Source: Blastocatellia bacterium (lineage in GTDB: Bacteria; Acidobacteriota; Blastocatellia; Chloracidobacteriales; JADJPF01). Taken from it: a stretch of DNA of 64,000 bases. The stretch spans positions 186,001 to 250,000 of the forward strand of contig JADJPF010000003.1 of assembly GCA_016713405.1 (NCBI GenBank), read 5' to 3'. The translations under genes were made by a program, and so were the position numbers. Below are positions 42,164 to 51,393 of the stretch, piece after piece. The notes beneath the pieces are model-generated. The model was not told where the DNA came from. It saw only the letters and a program-made list of their open reading frames with translations, and ran no database searches. Numbering within the stretch: the first letter of the stretch is position 1; every line of letters starts with the position of its first letter.

Positions 42164-43759
42164 TTACTTATCATTTATTTTATCAGACTCTATTTTTTGC
42201 CAAACCATCATTCTTGGTGATGGGCCAATTTCATAGATAAGTTGGAAATCCTTGGGAAAATCTGGCATTTTTTCTAACTTTTGCCAAAGAGAGTCACCTT
42301 CTTTGACAACAACAGTATTAACATTTTCAGGAATTTTTTCTGAATGCCAACCATCAATGCCTTCAAATACAATATCTTGGAATTTAAGACGGCTAAAAGC
42401 AATTACTGCTGCTAGATCTCCGCTATAGATTAGAGTTTTCTTTTGTGGTGGATGAGTAAGTAAATAATTAGTCAGCTTTCTACGCGCACGAGATTCACTA
42501 ATATTAAAGTTATTTCGATAAGGTTCTTGAATTACAGCTAATTGATTTACTCCAGCAGAAATAAGCCAGTAATAATTAAACACAACTAGAGAAAAAACAA
42601 TAAGAAATTTTTTAGTATTATCTGGTTTTAGAAAAATAATAGGGAATATTGCTAAAGCTAATGTGATGTTTAGGCCATAACGCACATTAAGCAAAGAAAT
42701 TGCGCTAAGTGGATATATTTGTATATTGCCAGTGTAGAGGCTATAAATAGTAAAAAGAAATGGAATAACTAATAAAAAAGTGGGTAAAACTTTAATTAAA
42801 AACTCTTTATTTTTTGCTCTAAAAATAAGAAAAATAGTATAAAAAAAAGAAAATATTCCTAGCAAAGAAACTAGTCCAGAACAGGCTAAAGAACTAGCAA
42901 TAGCAACTAGACTCGCCAAAGGTAGATTGCCTACAGTAAAATCAGCCCAACCCAAACGAGATTGTAAGCGTAAATAAATACCTTTTGCCGAATAAAAGCC
43001 ATTATAAAACTCTAGCGGATTACCATAAATTGCCCAGTTATGCCAAAGCCAATAGATTATGCCTAGAGAGCCTATAGCAGCCCAAAGAAAGACTGACTTC
43101 GCCCTTTCCTTGATATTCCCTTGTTGAGCAATAGAAATAACTAAAACAGCACCTGGTAGCATTGCCCAGGCTTCATAACGGGTAAGTGTAGCAAGCGAAG
43201 TTATAAAAGCTGACAAGATTAAGTATTTTTTTGAATCACTCAAAGACCATTTTAATAACAAATAAAGAGCTAAAACATAAGTAGCTAAAAAAGGAAGTTC
43301 GGTCATTGGGCTAGATTGTAGATAAAGAATGCTAGGGTTAAGAGCAAAAATCAAGGCGGCTAAAATTCCTGCTAGCAAGTGTTGTTCTTGCCTAAAATAA
43401 CTAGAAGCAAAAATATTAGCGATTTCAAACAAAGACATTACACAAATCAGGTAAGAAATCATTGAAACAAGACTTCCAGCCAAGCCTGTACGCCAAAAAT
43501 AGTCATGCCAAATAAAAGGAAGCATTAAGAAGTGTGGAAGTGGCAACCAAGGTGATCCAAGCTGAATATAACGTTGCCAAATACTAGTTGTGTCTAGGTC
43601 TACGATTTTTCGAGCAATATTTAGGTGGGCAATCCCATCACCATAAAGATTTGTTAGACCTAAATGAAAAAAATATAAATAGCTAAATAAACTAATTATT
43701 AAAGAAAAAACAAATATAAATATGCGCGTTTGATTGAGTGAGTAGGATTTATTTAGCAT
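42164..43759 (-). CDS. GT-C (family 39-like) membrane glycosyltransferase
   Basis: A 531-residue membrane protein with about ten to eleven helices, of the ArnT/PMT type that uses polyprenyl-phosphate sugars. Luminal loop 1 has LTNLYGDGIAHLNIARKIVD with the catalytic-type Asp after the first helix; TLTRYEAWAMLPGAVLV (helix-end R-Y-E) is also typical. The last 120 residues are a soluble periplasmic-like domain. Acceptor unknown. No other polysaccharide genes are nearby. Confidence 0.8.
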   Translation of the reverse strand: MLNKSYSLNQTRIFIFVFSLIISLFSYLYFFHLGLTNLYGDGIAHLNIARKIVDLDTTSIWQRYIQLGSPWLPLPHFLMLPFIWHDYFWRTGLAGSLVSMISYLICVMSLFEIANIFASSYFRQEQHLLAGILAALIFALNPSILYLQSSPMTELPFLATYVLALYLLLKWSLSDSKKYLILSAFITSLATLTRYEAWAMLPGAVLVISIAQQGNIKERAKSVFLWAAIGSLGIIYWLWHNWAIYGNPLEFYNGFYSAKGIYLRLQSRLGWADFTVGNLPLASLVAIASSLACSGLVSLLGIFSFFYTIFLIFRAKNKEFLIKVLPTFLLVIPFLFTIYSLYTGNIQIYPLSAISLLNVRYGLNITLALAIFPIIFLKPDNTKKFLIVFSLVVFNYYWLISAGVNQLAVIQEPYRNNFNISESRARRKLTNYLLTHPPQKKTLIYSGDLAAVIAFSRLKFQDIVFEGIDGWHSEKIPENVNTVVVKEGDSLWQKLEKMPDFPKDFQLIYEIGPSPRMMVWQKIESDKINDK

Positions 43760-43866
43760 TAAAAGGAAATAGCTAATAAATTAAGCTGGTATAAAGAAAA
43801 AAGTAAATTAGAAAAACCAATAATATGCCAACCTTAAAATGCGTGATCGATGACCAAACTTTTAGA

Positions 43867-43884
43867 TTGGCATCTATATGCCAA
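43867..43884 (-). terminator. Weak hairpin downstream of pgsA
   Basis: TTGGCAT at 43867-43873 pairs perfectly with ATGCCAA at 43878-43884 (loop CTAT), 13 bases past the pgsA stop. There is no T run after it, so its strength as a terminator is uncertain. Confidence 0.4.
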
Positions 43885-43896
43885 AATTGTAAAAAA

Positions 43897-44634
43897 TTAA
43901 AGATTTTTTTCTTCCATAGGTAAATCATTTTCTGCAATAGGTTTTTCCTTACGTCGTCTCATCAACTCTCTTAAGCGTCTTCTTTTTTGGCGTACCTCAA
44001 AACGATTTCGGACTTTGCCATAAAATTTATAAAAATAGCCAACCATTGAATAAAGCGAAGAAAAAACCACTATCCAAAGCATACCACGTCCGGCTGAGTA
44101 ACAAAACAAGCGAAATTGGTCAATTGTAATGTCTTTTGTTTTAGTAATCTCTAATAAAATTTGTCCAAAATTTGGGTTATCAGATGGAGGTAAACCATTA
44201 ACTGTACCTAAAAGTAATAAAGTAATGGCTAGAACTTGGGTAGCCATTTTTAGTTTACCCATTTTAGAAGCAGCAATAGTAAAGCCTTCAGTAGCAGCAA
44301 TAGAACGCAAGCCAGAAACAGCAAATTCACGAGCAATAATAATTACTACGGCCCAGGCAGGAGCAACATGAGTTTCTACTAAGGAAATAAAAGCCGCTGA
44401 AATCAATAATTTATCTGCAATTGGATCAAGTAAAGTTCCTAAAGTAGTAACTTCTCCACGTCGACGGGCAAGAAATCCATCCAACAAATCTGTAAGTGCA
44501 GCAGCTAAAAATAGCGAAACACCTAGAATTTGTTGGGGCATACCAAACTTGCTTGCAACATTTGTTAGTAAGACTACTACCAATATTGGCACAAGAAATA
44601 TACGTGTAATAGTTAGCGTGTTTGGGAGATTCAA
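43897..44634 (-). CDS. pgsA: CDP-diacylglycerol-glycerol-3-phosphate 3-phosphatidyltransferase
   Basis: PgsA makes phosphatidylglycerophosphate, the committed step to phosphatidylglycerol, in the inner membrane. The CDP-alcohol phosphotransferase motif is complete: LLDGFLARRRGEVTTLGTLL then DPIADK (D-G-x-x-A-R-x8-G-x3-D-x3-D). The start MNLPNTLTITRIFLVPILVV is typical. At 245 residues it is longer than E. coli PgsA (182); there is an insert near residue 165 and a C-terminal Arg/Lys-rich extension (QKRRRLRELMRRRKEKP) on the cytoplasmic side. Confidence 0.93.
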   Translation of the reverse strand: MNLPNTLTITRIFLVPILVVVLLTNVASKFGMPQQILGVSLFLAAALTDLLDGFLARRRGEVTTLGTLLDPIADKLLISAAFISLVETHVAPAWAVVIIIAREFAVSGLRSIAATEGFTIAASKMGKLKMATQVLAITLLLLGTVNGLPPSDNPNFGQILLEITKTKDITIDQFRLFCYSAGRGMLWIVVFSSLYSMVGYFYKFYGKVRNRFEVRQKRRRLRELMRRRKEKPIAENDLPMEEKNL

Positions 44635-44764
44635 ACTGCCCTACCTACAATGTCCATATTAGGAATTTATCAGCATAAAAATAATTTATTTGGCAAAAAT
44701 TCTAGCAAAAAACCCTTAAACTTCCAATGCTGTAACATTAAATAGTTAAAATTAAGCTGTTTTC

Positions 44765-45925
44765 TTAAATTCTCATTGGCATCACTACATATTTATATTC
44801 AAGACCTAAATCTTTTTTAGGTCGTAGTTGTGCTTGGCTGTTAACATCCTTAAACTCTAAGTTAAACTCCTCTGTCCCAACAGAGTTAAGAAAATCTAAT
44901 AGGTAAGAAGAATTAAAACCAACATTAATTTCAGGCCCATTATAATCAGTTAAAATTGTTTCTTCAGCCTTTCCTACTTCGCTACTTTGAGAAGTTATTT
45001 CTGCTAAATTATCAGACACTCGCAATTTAATACCTCGGCTTTTTTCATCAGCCATAAGAGCAGCACGTTTAATAGCAGATAAAAAATCACTAGTAGAAAA
45101 TACCATAGAAAGTTTTATTTCCTTTGGTATAACTAGTTCATAGTTTGGAAATTGGCCTGAAAGAGTGCGAGAAATAAGAAGGCGTTGACCCACCTTAAAA
45201 AATAAATGGTTATCATCTTTTTCAAAATAGACAAATTCTGGTTGTTTTTGAGCCTCTTTTTCATCTTTACCCTTGTTTGCTGTGTCTGCAAAGTCAGAGA
45301 GCATTTTTAGCAATTCTGTTAGCGTTTTTCTTGGAATTAGCACCTTAAAATCTTCTGTTAAATCTTGAACAAAGTTTTTTTGTTCAACATAAGCTAAGCG
45401 ATGACCATCTGTAGCAATCATACGAGCAGATTCTTTGCTTAACACAAATTGCGCACCATTAAGAGCAAACCTTTGATTTTCTTCTTGTGTAATAGCATAA
45501 ATAGTATGTTCAATTAAGTAACGCAACCTGTCAGCAGGAAAAGAAAGTTTTGTTTCTTTAGGTTCTGGGACTGTAGGGAAAGAATCCTCAGGTTGGCCTA
45601 CAATGCGATATTTAGAACGTTGACAACGAAGTTCGGCCCAGGATTGCTCATCTTTCTTTAAGTGTATTTCCGCATCTGGCAAATTACGAACAATTTCAAA
45701 AAGTTTTCTTGCATGAATTAACATTGTGCCAGGCGTTTTTACTTCTGCTTCACATTGGCAACGAATAGTGACATCTAAGTCTGTTGCAATAATTTTAATT
45801 GCATCAGAACCATCTGAGGTAATAGAAATATTTTGCAAAGCTGGAATAGTGTTTTTCTTTTCAATTACGCCTTGAACAAAACCCAATTCCTTTTGCAGGT
45901 TGCTCTTTTTTACCGTGAACTCCAC
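44765..45925 (-). CDS. dnaN: DNA polymerase III beta subunit (sliding clamp)
   Basis: DnaN forms the ring that holds the replicative polymerase on DNA. The 386 residues fit. MEFTVKKSNLQKELGFVQGV at the start, FALNGAQFVLSKESARMIAT and DGHRLAYVEQ (the conserved T-D-G-H-R-L), and the C-terminal YKYVVMPMRI (M-P-M-R) are diagnostic. An insert rich in Lys/Glu (about residues 215-230) is slightly unusual. It lies 332 bases downstream of dnaA on the same strand, the standard origin arrangement. Confidence 0.97.
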   Translation of the reverse strand: MEFTVKKSNLQKELGFVQGVIEKKNTIPALQNISITSDGSDAIKIIATDLDVTIRCQCEAEVKTPGTMLIHARKLFEIVRNLPDAEIHLKKDEQSWAELRCQRSKYRIVGQPEDSFPTVPEPKETKLSFPADRLRYLIEHTIYAITQEENQRFALNGAQFVLSKESARMIATDGHRLAYVEQKNFVQDLTEDFKVLIPRKTLTELLKMLSDFADTANKGKDEKEAQKQPEFVYFEKDDNHLFFKVGQRLLISRTLSGQFPNYELVIPKEIKLSMVFSTSDFLSAIKRAALMADEKSRGIKLRVSDNLAEITSQSSEVGKAEETILTDYNGPEINVGFNSSYLLDFLNSVGTEEFNLEFKDVNSQAQLRPKKDLGLEYKYVVMPMRI

Positions 45926-46257
45926 GCTTTTACTCCTTTAAGTAAAATTTAATAAGTTTTAATAATTAAACTACTTTATAAAAATTATTTACTTTCCTAA
46001 TAAGATCTTATTTCTTGATCTAAAAAATTAAAAATTTAGTAGATAGATCAAATATTAATAATAGAGCCTGTGGAAATGTGAAAAAAGTTTTTTAACTTAT
46101 TGAAAAATAAAGTATTTTTGTCAATAAAAAGCTGTGCGATCTGCTGTGGATCCAAGTGTGTAAAACTTCTTCGTCTGTGGATCCTTTTTAACAGCAAAAA
46201 TTTTTTTCACAGGATCCAAAGGGATCCAAAAAACTTTATAGGAAAAGTCAAATAACT
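45926..46257. other. Candidate replication origin (dnaA-dnaN gap)
   Basis: A 332-base AT-rich gap between dnaA and dnaN. It contains DnaA-box-like nonamers: TGTGGAAAT at 46069, TGTGGATCC at 46145 and again at 46176, and in the other orientation TTTTTCACA at 46203 (each two mismatches from TGTGGATAA/TTATCCACA). Eight GATC sites lie at 46004-46226, four of them overlapping the G-G-A-T-C-C motif. AT-rich tracts flank the boxes. The dnaN promoter must also be here. The 588-base gap on the other side of dnaA is an alternative origin site. Confidence 0.6.
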
Positions 46258-47676
46258 TTATTTTAATGAACTAGTTAAGCTGTTGATAACTCTGTGGAAA
46301 TCTTTATCAGTTTGGTATAGCGAAGTTATTTTATTCACACTATGAAGCACCGTAGTATGATGCTTTCCTCCAAACTCTCTACCGATTTCTGGCAAACTAG
46401 CTTTTGTTAATGTTTTACATAAATACATTGCTACTTGTCTAGGAATTGCGATACTACGAGAGTTATTTTTTGATTTTAGATCATTAACCTTTAATCCATA
46501 ATGGCTTGCCACTACTTTTTGAATTGTTTCTATTGAAATTCCTCGTTCATCTTCATCAATAATATTTCTTAATACTTCTTGAGCCAGTTGTAATGTAATA
46601 GGCTGTTTTTTTAGCGATGAATAGGCGACTAGACGAACTAAAGAGCCTTCTAATTCTCGAACATTAGACTTTATTTTACTTGCAATAAAAAGAGCTAAAT
46701 CATTTTCTAAATCAATTTTTTCCAGTTCTGCTTTACGTCTTAAAATTGCTACTTTGGTTTCTAAGTCAGGTGGTTGAATATCTGCTAGCAAACCCCATTC
46801 AAATCGGGAATGCAAGCGTTCTTCTAATGTAGGAATTTCTTTAGGTGGACAATCAGAAGAAATAACAATTTGTTTTTGTGCGTCGTATAATGCGTTGAAA
46901 GTATGAAAAAACTCTTCTTGAGTTCTTTCCTTACCAGCAATAAATTGGATATCATCAACTAGTAAAACGTCTATTGACCTATACTTCTCACGAAAAGTTA
47001 AAGTTTTATCGTAACGAATGGCGTTAATTAGTTCATTCATAAACTTTTCTGCGGAAATATAAACAAGTCGTAAGTGTCGGTTACGGGATCTAATAGTATG
47101 TCCAATGGCATGCATTAAGTGGGTTTTTCCTAAACCTACGCCTCCATATATAAAAAGAGGATTATAAGCTTTTGATGGAGCCGCGGCGACAGCTTGCGCC
47201 GCAGCATGAGCAAATTGGTTTGAAGAACCTACTACAAAGTTTTCAAATGAATATTTTTGATTTAATGGGGTTTCAATGGGTTCAATATCTACAAATCTAG
47301 TGCTAACAAATTCATCTAATCCAGAATCATCAAAACCACTGTAAACTAATGATGGAGAAGCTTTTATACTTTCTTGGGAATCAAAAAAATCCTTATTTCT
47401 AAAATTATTACTTTGTTTACCTTTATCATTAAAACTAAAAATAATACGATAATTACTAAGACCTAAGTCTGATAAAGCTTTTGATATTTCTTCGCTATAA
47501 TTTTCTATAATCCAATTTTCAAATACTTTGTCTGGAGCAGTTAAATAAATAACATTATTGGAATTAGATAAAAAAGTTATAGGTTCAAACCAAGTATCAA
47601 AGCTTTGATGATTTATTTTTTCCTTAATTAAGGAAAGAATAGAGTCCCAAAGATTTGGGCTACTTTTTATGTTCAT
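46258..47676 (-). CDS. dnaA: Chromosomal replication initiator protein DnaA
   Basis: DnaA binds origin boxes and opens the duplex. The 472 residues contain domain I (LWDSILSLIKEKINHQSFDT), a short linker, AAA+ domain with FIYGGVGLGKTHLMHAIGH (Walker A), DVLLVDDIQFIAGKE (Walker B), SSDCPPKEIPTLEERLHSRF (sensor 1 region), and domain IV with IGREFGGKHHTTVLHSVNKI, the DnaA-box-reading helix-turn-helix. dnaN follows downstream. Confidence 0.97.
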   Translation of the reverse strand: MNIKSSPNLWDSILSLIKEKINHQSFDTWFEPITFLSNSNNVIYLTAPDKVFENWIIENYSEEISKALSDLGLSNYRIIFSFNDKGKQSNNFRNKDFFDSQESIKASPSLVYSGFDDSGLDEFVSTRFVDIEPIETPLNQKYSFENFVVGSSNQFAHAAAQAVAAAPSKAYNPLFIYGGVGLGKTHLMHAIGHTIRSRNRHLRLVYISAEKFMNELINAIRYDKTLTFREKYRSIDVLLVDDIQFIAGKERTQEEFFHTFNALYDAQKQIVISSDCPPKEIPTLEERLHSRFEWGLLADIQPPDLETKVAILRRKAELEKIDLENDLALFIASKIKSNVRELEGSLVRLVAYSSLKKQPITLQLAQEVLRNIIDEDERGISIETIQKVVASHYGLKVNDLKSKNNSRSIAIPRQVAMYLCKTLTKASLPEIGREFGGKHHTTVLHSVNKITSLYQTDKDFHRVINSLTSSLK

Positions 47677-48264
47677 AAACTATATCCGATCCATTGCACA
47701 ATGACCTAAGTAATTTTTAGGTTAATAATTTGTTTTTATAGTTTAATTTTTAAGACTAAGACGAGATAAAGATTTAACTCTTAGATAAGATTTCCACAGC
47801 AATTTAACAGCTTTTTAATGTTATAAAATATATTAGTTGTGAAGAACTAAGAGGCTTATTTTCAGTTATTTAAGCTGTTGAAAATATTTTTTCAGACCAA
47901 AATCGAGATTAGCATATGCTTTTATTGCTTTGCAATTGATTTTCACAGGAAAGAATAGAAAAAAAGCTTTCTTAAAAGTTCTTTTTAGAGCTATGAACAT
48001 TTTTATCAAGATCTTAGCTAAGCAAAAAATTTTCCGATCACGTAAGGAAAATTTTTACATTTTTTTTACAGTAGAAAGGAAAATTTAGGTAGAATTTTGA
48101 TCTTTTACAAACAAATGAAGCAAGGAAGCATTGAATAGAAAAAATAAAACTCTTATTTTAGTCTAATCAAAGATAGAACTAAAATAGCCTAGGGTTACAT
48201 TCCTAATTCTAGGTTAAATTTTAGGATTAAAAAATGTAACCAATGTAAGCTTAGGGCATAAGAC
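47677..48264. other. Divergent gap between dnaA and the sigma factor gene
   Basis: A 588-base AT-rich gap that must hold the dnaA promoter and the sigma gene promoter. It has two poor DnaA-box-like sites (TTTCCACAG at 47791, TTTTCACAG near 47940) and four scattered GATC sites (47688, 48010, 48036, 48099). The dyad at 48193-48241 is listed separately. No gene seen. Confidence 0.5.
48193..48241 (+). promoter_or_regulatory. Long dyad in the leader of the sigma factor gene
   Basis: GGTTACATT at 48193-48201 is perfectly inverted as AATGTAACC at 48233-48241; directly inside, CCTAA and TTAGG form a second inverted pair. It ends 23 bases before the GTG start, and a further AATGTAA follows at once. 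It could be an operator or a leader hairpin. Confidence 0.45.
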
Positions 48265-49164
48265 GTGCAAACAAGTTCAAAAGATTTTATTAGTAGGTTT
48301 AATAAAGAAATAACAGAAATTTATTTCTCAATAACTAAAAGGTATTCAATAACCAAAGAAAAATTTTCAGAGGTTCTTTATTTTGTTATATTTAGATATT
48401 TACTAAAATCTTCTCCAGATGCTACTAGTAGAGAAATTATAGCCTTTTTACTTCAATTAAATGCTCAGGATCTTTGTTTTGCTGTTGCTTGTGCTGAAGC
48501 AGATGAAACAGCTTGGGAAGATTTTATGCGGGATTACAGGGGGTTTTTACAAGCAGTTGCTCATCAATTAACAAAAAATGAGACTCAAGCCGAAGAATTA
48601 GTGGAAATTGCATGGAGTGAACTTTTTGGACTTCGAGAAGTAGAAGGAAAAAGGGTTAGTAAATTTTCTTCTTATTCTGGTAAAGGTTCGCTAAAAGGAT
48701 GGTTAAAAGCGGTTTTATTTCAACTTTCTGTTGATCGTCATCGAAAACAAGGTAGATATGTACAAACAGAAGAAGAAAAAGATTTTGAACGCTTAACACC
48801 GGCTGTTGCTCATACAGCGGAAAAAAATCCTTCTATAGGAAAGCGTTATCAAATTGCTACACATAAAGCACTAGAGAAAGCCATTACTACCTTAGATTCT
48901 CGTATGAAATTAGTGCTAAGTTATTATTATTACGATAACTTAACGTTAAAACAAATAGGACAAATTTTTGGGGTACATGAAGCTACAGCAAGTCGTTGGC
49001 TACAAAAAATTCAACAAGATATTCGACAAGAAGTAGAAAAACTTCTTAAGCAAGAGCATCAATTTAATAATGTTCAAATAAAGGAATGTTTAGAATTTGC
49101 TTCACAAAGCGAAGGTGTAGACATCAAAACTTTACTAACAAGTGAACCTCCAAGAGGCCCTTAA
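48265..49164 (+). CDS. ECF-type RNA polymerase sigma factor
   Basis: A 299-residue sigma factor. Region 2 covers AWEDFMRDYRGFLQAVAHQL and KGSLKGWLKAVLFQLSVDRH (the -10 recognition part ends V-D-R-H-R-K), and region 4 covers LKQIGQIFGVHEATASRWLQ, a helix-turn-helix for the -35 element. It is longer than typical ECF factors (about 180-200) through an 80-residue N-terminal extension and a 35-residue C-terminal tail. The GTG start has AGGG eight bases upstream. The following gene encodes a probable anti-sigma factor. Confidence 0.87.
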   Translation: MQTSSKDFISRFNKEITEIYFSITKRYSITKEKFSEVLYFVIFRYLLKSSPDATSREIIAFLLQLNAQDLCFAVACAEADETAWEDFMRDYRGFLQAVAHQLTKNETQAEELVEIAWSELFGLREVEGKRVSKFSSYSGKGSLKGWLKAVLFQLSVDRHRKQGRYVQTEEEKDFERLTPAVAHTAEKNPSIGKRYQIATHKALEKAITTLDSRMKLVLSYYYYDNLTLKQIGQIFGVHEATASRWLQKIQQDIRQEVEKLLKQEHQFNNVQIKECLEFASQSEGVDIKTLLTSEPPRGP

Positions 49165-49277
49165 ATTTAGCAGAAATATCTGCAAGATTTTTGTTAACTT
49201 GCGTTCCCACTATGGGAAAAGTAGAAGCTATAATTATTAGAGCAGAGTATTTTTTGGTAGCTTTTTAAGGGGAAAAA

Positions 49278-50429
49278 ATGGAAAACACAAAAGACAAAGC
49301 AACAGATTTGCAAATAGATAATTTGTTGCGTAAACACTTAAAAGACAACCCACAAAATGTTGAGTGTGAAGGCTTTGATCCAGACTTAGCCACAGCTTAT
49401 GCAGAAAAAACTCTTAGTGGGATTATATTAGAAAACTATCAAAGCCACTTAATTGCTTGCCAAAATTGTCGCCAAATGACTACGGAATATTTATTAATGT
49501 TTGGTGAAGAAGTCGCTAATAAGGATCCAGAACAAGTAGTTTTTTCAAATGAAGTAGTTAAAAAAGAAGTAAAAAAACCTTCTAGTTTTGGATGGACAAG
49601 TTTAAGAGAATGGCTCTTTGCTTCACAACTTCGCTGGGTTACAGTAGCATTAGTTATAGTTTGTGCAATAACATGGATAGTTTACGATCGAAATATAAAT
49701 ACTAACACTATAGCAGAAAACAATAATATTCAAAACGGGAAGAAAAATACTCCAGAAAATACTAGTGATCCTAAAGTTATTGATCCAAAACCTGAAGATA
49801 AGGTAACATTACCTGATAATGTACTCGCGACTGATAATAAAAAAGATTTAATAATTACTCCTGAGAAAAATAAGGATAGTAAAGATAATAAAGATAATAG
49901 AGATAATACACAAAATGTTACACCTGAAAATAAATTAGAGAATAAAGAGGAATTTGCTAATAAAACGGCTCCTACTATAAAATTACCAGACTTAAAACAA
50001 GGGGAAACAATACCAGATTTAGCAGGAAATAGTAAAAATACCCCTATTAATATTACTGACCCTTTACAAATACCGCCCCCACCACCAGCAAATAACGATA
50101 TTGCGCAAAATACAGAGAAAAATACCGGTACTACTACAACTAATAACGGCCCTCGTTCAACAAAAGGTGAGAAGTTAGGCATAGGTTTAGCTTCTGATAT
50201 AGAAGAACAAAAAACTATAGCAGGAAAAAAGTTTATTCTTAAAAATGGAGTTTGGACAGATAAAGAATATTTAAGTCGAGGAGCCAAAAATCTAAAGAAG
50301 GTAGAACTTAAGAATGGTAGTGAAGAGTATAAAAAGGTTTTAAGAGAAAATGCTAGCTTAAAGCCTTATTTTGGAATTGGAAAATCTGTCATTGTGCTTT
50401 ATAACGACACACTTTATTTGATCAAATAA
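49278..50429 (+). CDS. Membrane anti-sigma factor with zinc finger
   Basis: A 383-residue protein. Residues 30-70 hold an anti-sigma zinc finger, H57-x3-C61-x2-C64 (SHLIACQNC), a membrane helix spans about 117-136 (LRWVTVALVIVCAITWIVY), and the periplasmic part is a long Asn/Lys/Thr-Pro-rich disordered region ending in a compact C-terminal module (GKKFILKNGVWTDKEYLSRG). It should hold the sigma factor encoded upstream at the membrane. Gap to that gene is 113 bases. Confidence 0.82.
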   Translation: MENTKDKATDLQIDNLLRKHLKDNPQNVECEGFDPDLATAYAEKTLSGIILENYQSHLIACQNCRQMTTEYLLMFGEEVANKDPEQVVFSNEVVKKEVKKPSSFGWTSLREWLFASQLRWVTVALVIVCAITWIVYDRNINTNTIAENNNIQNGKKNTPENTSDPKVIDPKPEDKVTLPDNVLATDNKKDLIITPEKNKDSKDNKDNRDNTQNVTPENKLENKEEFANKTAPTIKLPDLKQGETIPDLAGNSKNTPINITDPLQIPPPPPANNDIAQNTEKNTGTTTTNNGPRSTKGEKLGIGLASDIEEQKTIAGKKFILKNGVWTDKEYLSRGAKNLKKVELKNGSEEYKKVLRENASLKPYFGIGKSVIVLYNDTLYLIK

Positions 50430-50549
50430 GCTCTATAGATAAGAAAGAGGTTTTATTTTGCTATCCATCCGTAAACAGGTATTTTATTTGACAGTTAGTA
50501 AGACACAAGACTAGAATTAGGGAATGTTTTTAGTTTTAAGGAGATCTCT

Positions 50550-50759
50550 ATGCTTGGCCTTTTTTTATTTCCTCTTGGCCCTACAGAAATGATAGTTATT
50601 TTAGTAATTTTGGTTGTTCTTTTTGGTGGCAAAAAGATACCAGAATTAGCATCTGGATTAGGAGAAGGAATTAAGAATTTTAAGAAGTCAATGAATGATG
50701 ATCCTGATGCAGATAAAGAAAAAGTTGCACGTATTGAAGAAACTTCTAAGTCTAAGTAA
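50550..50759 (+). CDS. tatA: Twin-arginine translocase subunit TatA
   Basis: TatA forms the pore of the Tat export system. The 69 residues show one N-terminal helix (TEMIVILVILVVLFG), the hinge FGGKKIPELASGLGEGIKNF, and a charged amphipathic tail, all canonical. TatB/TatC are not in the window. A Tat substrate is predicted at 654-1619. AGGAG precedes the ATG. Confidence 0.95.
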   Translation: MLGLFLFPLGPTEMIVILVILVVLFGGKKIPELASGLGEGIKNFKKSMNDDPDADKEKVARIEETSKSK

Positions 50760-50913
50760 CTATTTTTTAGGTTGCTATTTAAGGCGTAAATTTATAGGCC
50801 CCCCCTTAATAGTTTTGCTTATAGTTTATTGCTTATAGTTGAAAGCTTTTCTAGGAAATGCTAGACTAGCGTTTCCTTAAGGTTCTACTTTAGAAAAATC
50901 TGGAGAAGTAAAA

Positions 50914-51249
50914 TTGGGCTTTGCTAGAGTATTTTGGACAGTCTTTCGACGCTTACTTATTCTAGCAATTCTATTATTAGCCTTTATTGGTAGTTCTTTA
51001 ACAGCAATTTATTTTTCTCGTGGTAAAGAAGTTAAAGTACCAACATTTATTGGTAAAAAACAAAGTGATGTGCAACGCATCGCTCAAGGTGTGGGACTAA
51101 CAGTAAGTACTATTGAAGTTGTTGATGAAGAAGCTCCTACAGGTATTGTCATTAACCAAGAACCAAAAGCAGGTATGATAGTTAAAACAGGTTATACAAT
51201 AAAAGTTTTTTTACCTAGCAAAAAAATAGAGAATAATACCCAACCTTAA
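50914..51249 (+). CDS. Single-PASTA-domain membrane protein
   Basis: A 111-residue protein with a membrane helix at about residues 12-33 and one PASTA domain outside (VKVPTFIGKKQSDVQRIAQG, INQEPKAGMIVKTGYTIKVF). PASTA domains bind peptidoglycan or beta-lactams; here there is no kinase or PBP attached. The start is TTG with GGAG upstream. A weak hairpin (51239-51259, one mismatch) overlaps the stop and could be a terminator. Confidence 0.82.
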   Translation: MGFARVFWTVFRRLLILAILLLAFIGSSLTAIYFSRGKEVKVPTFIGKKQSDVQRIAQGVGLTVSTIEVVDEEAPTGIVINQEPKAGMIVKTGYTIKVFLPSKKIENNTQP

Positions 51250-51393
51250 TAAGGCTGGGCTACTACCATAAGCCCCTCTAAGGCTTATAAGTAATGTAAA
51301 AACAAAGTATTATTTTATTTAGCTATATAGAGGCTTTTAGCAATAGTACAGTCGTTTACGACTAAACGCATAATCACAGTAGGATTTTTATTT

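Noticed and set aside
49730..50287. Minus-strand open frame opposite the anti-sigma gene
   Set aside because: Low-complexity Ser/Leu/Val-rich product that mirrors the Asn/Lys/Thr-rich disordered region of the real gene.
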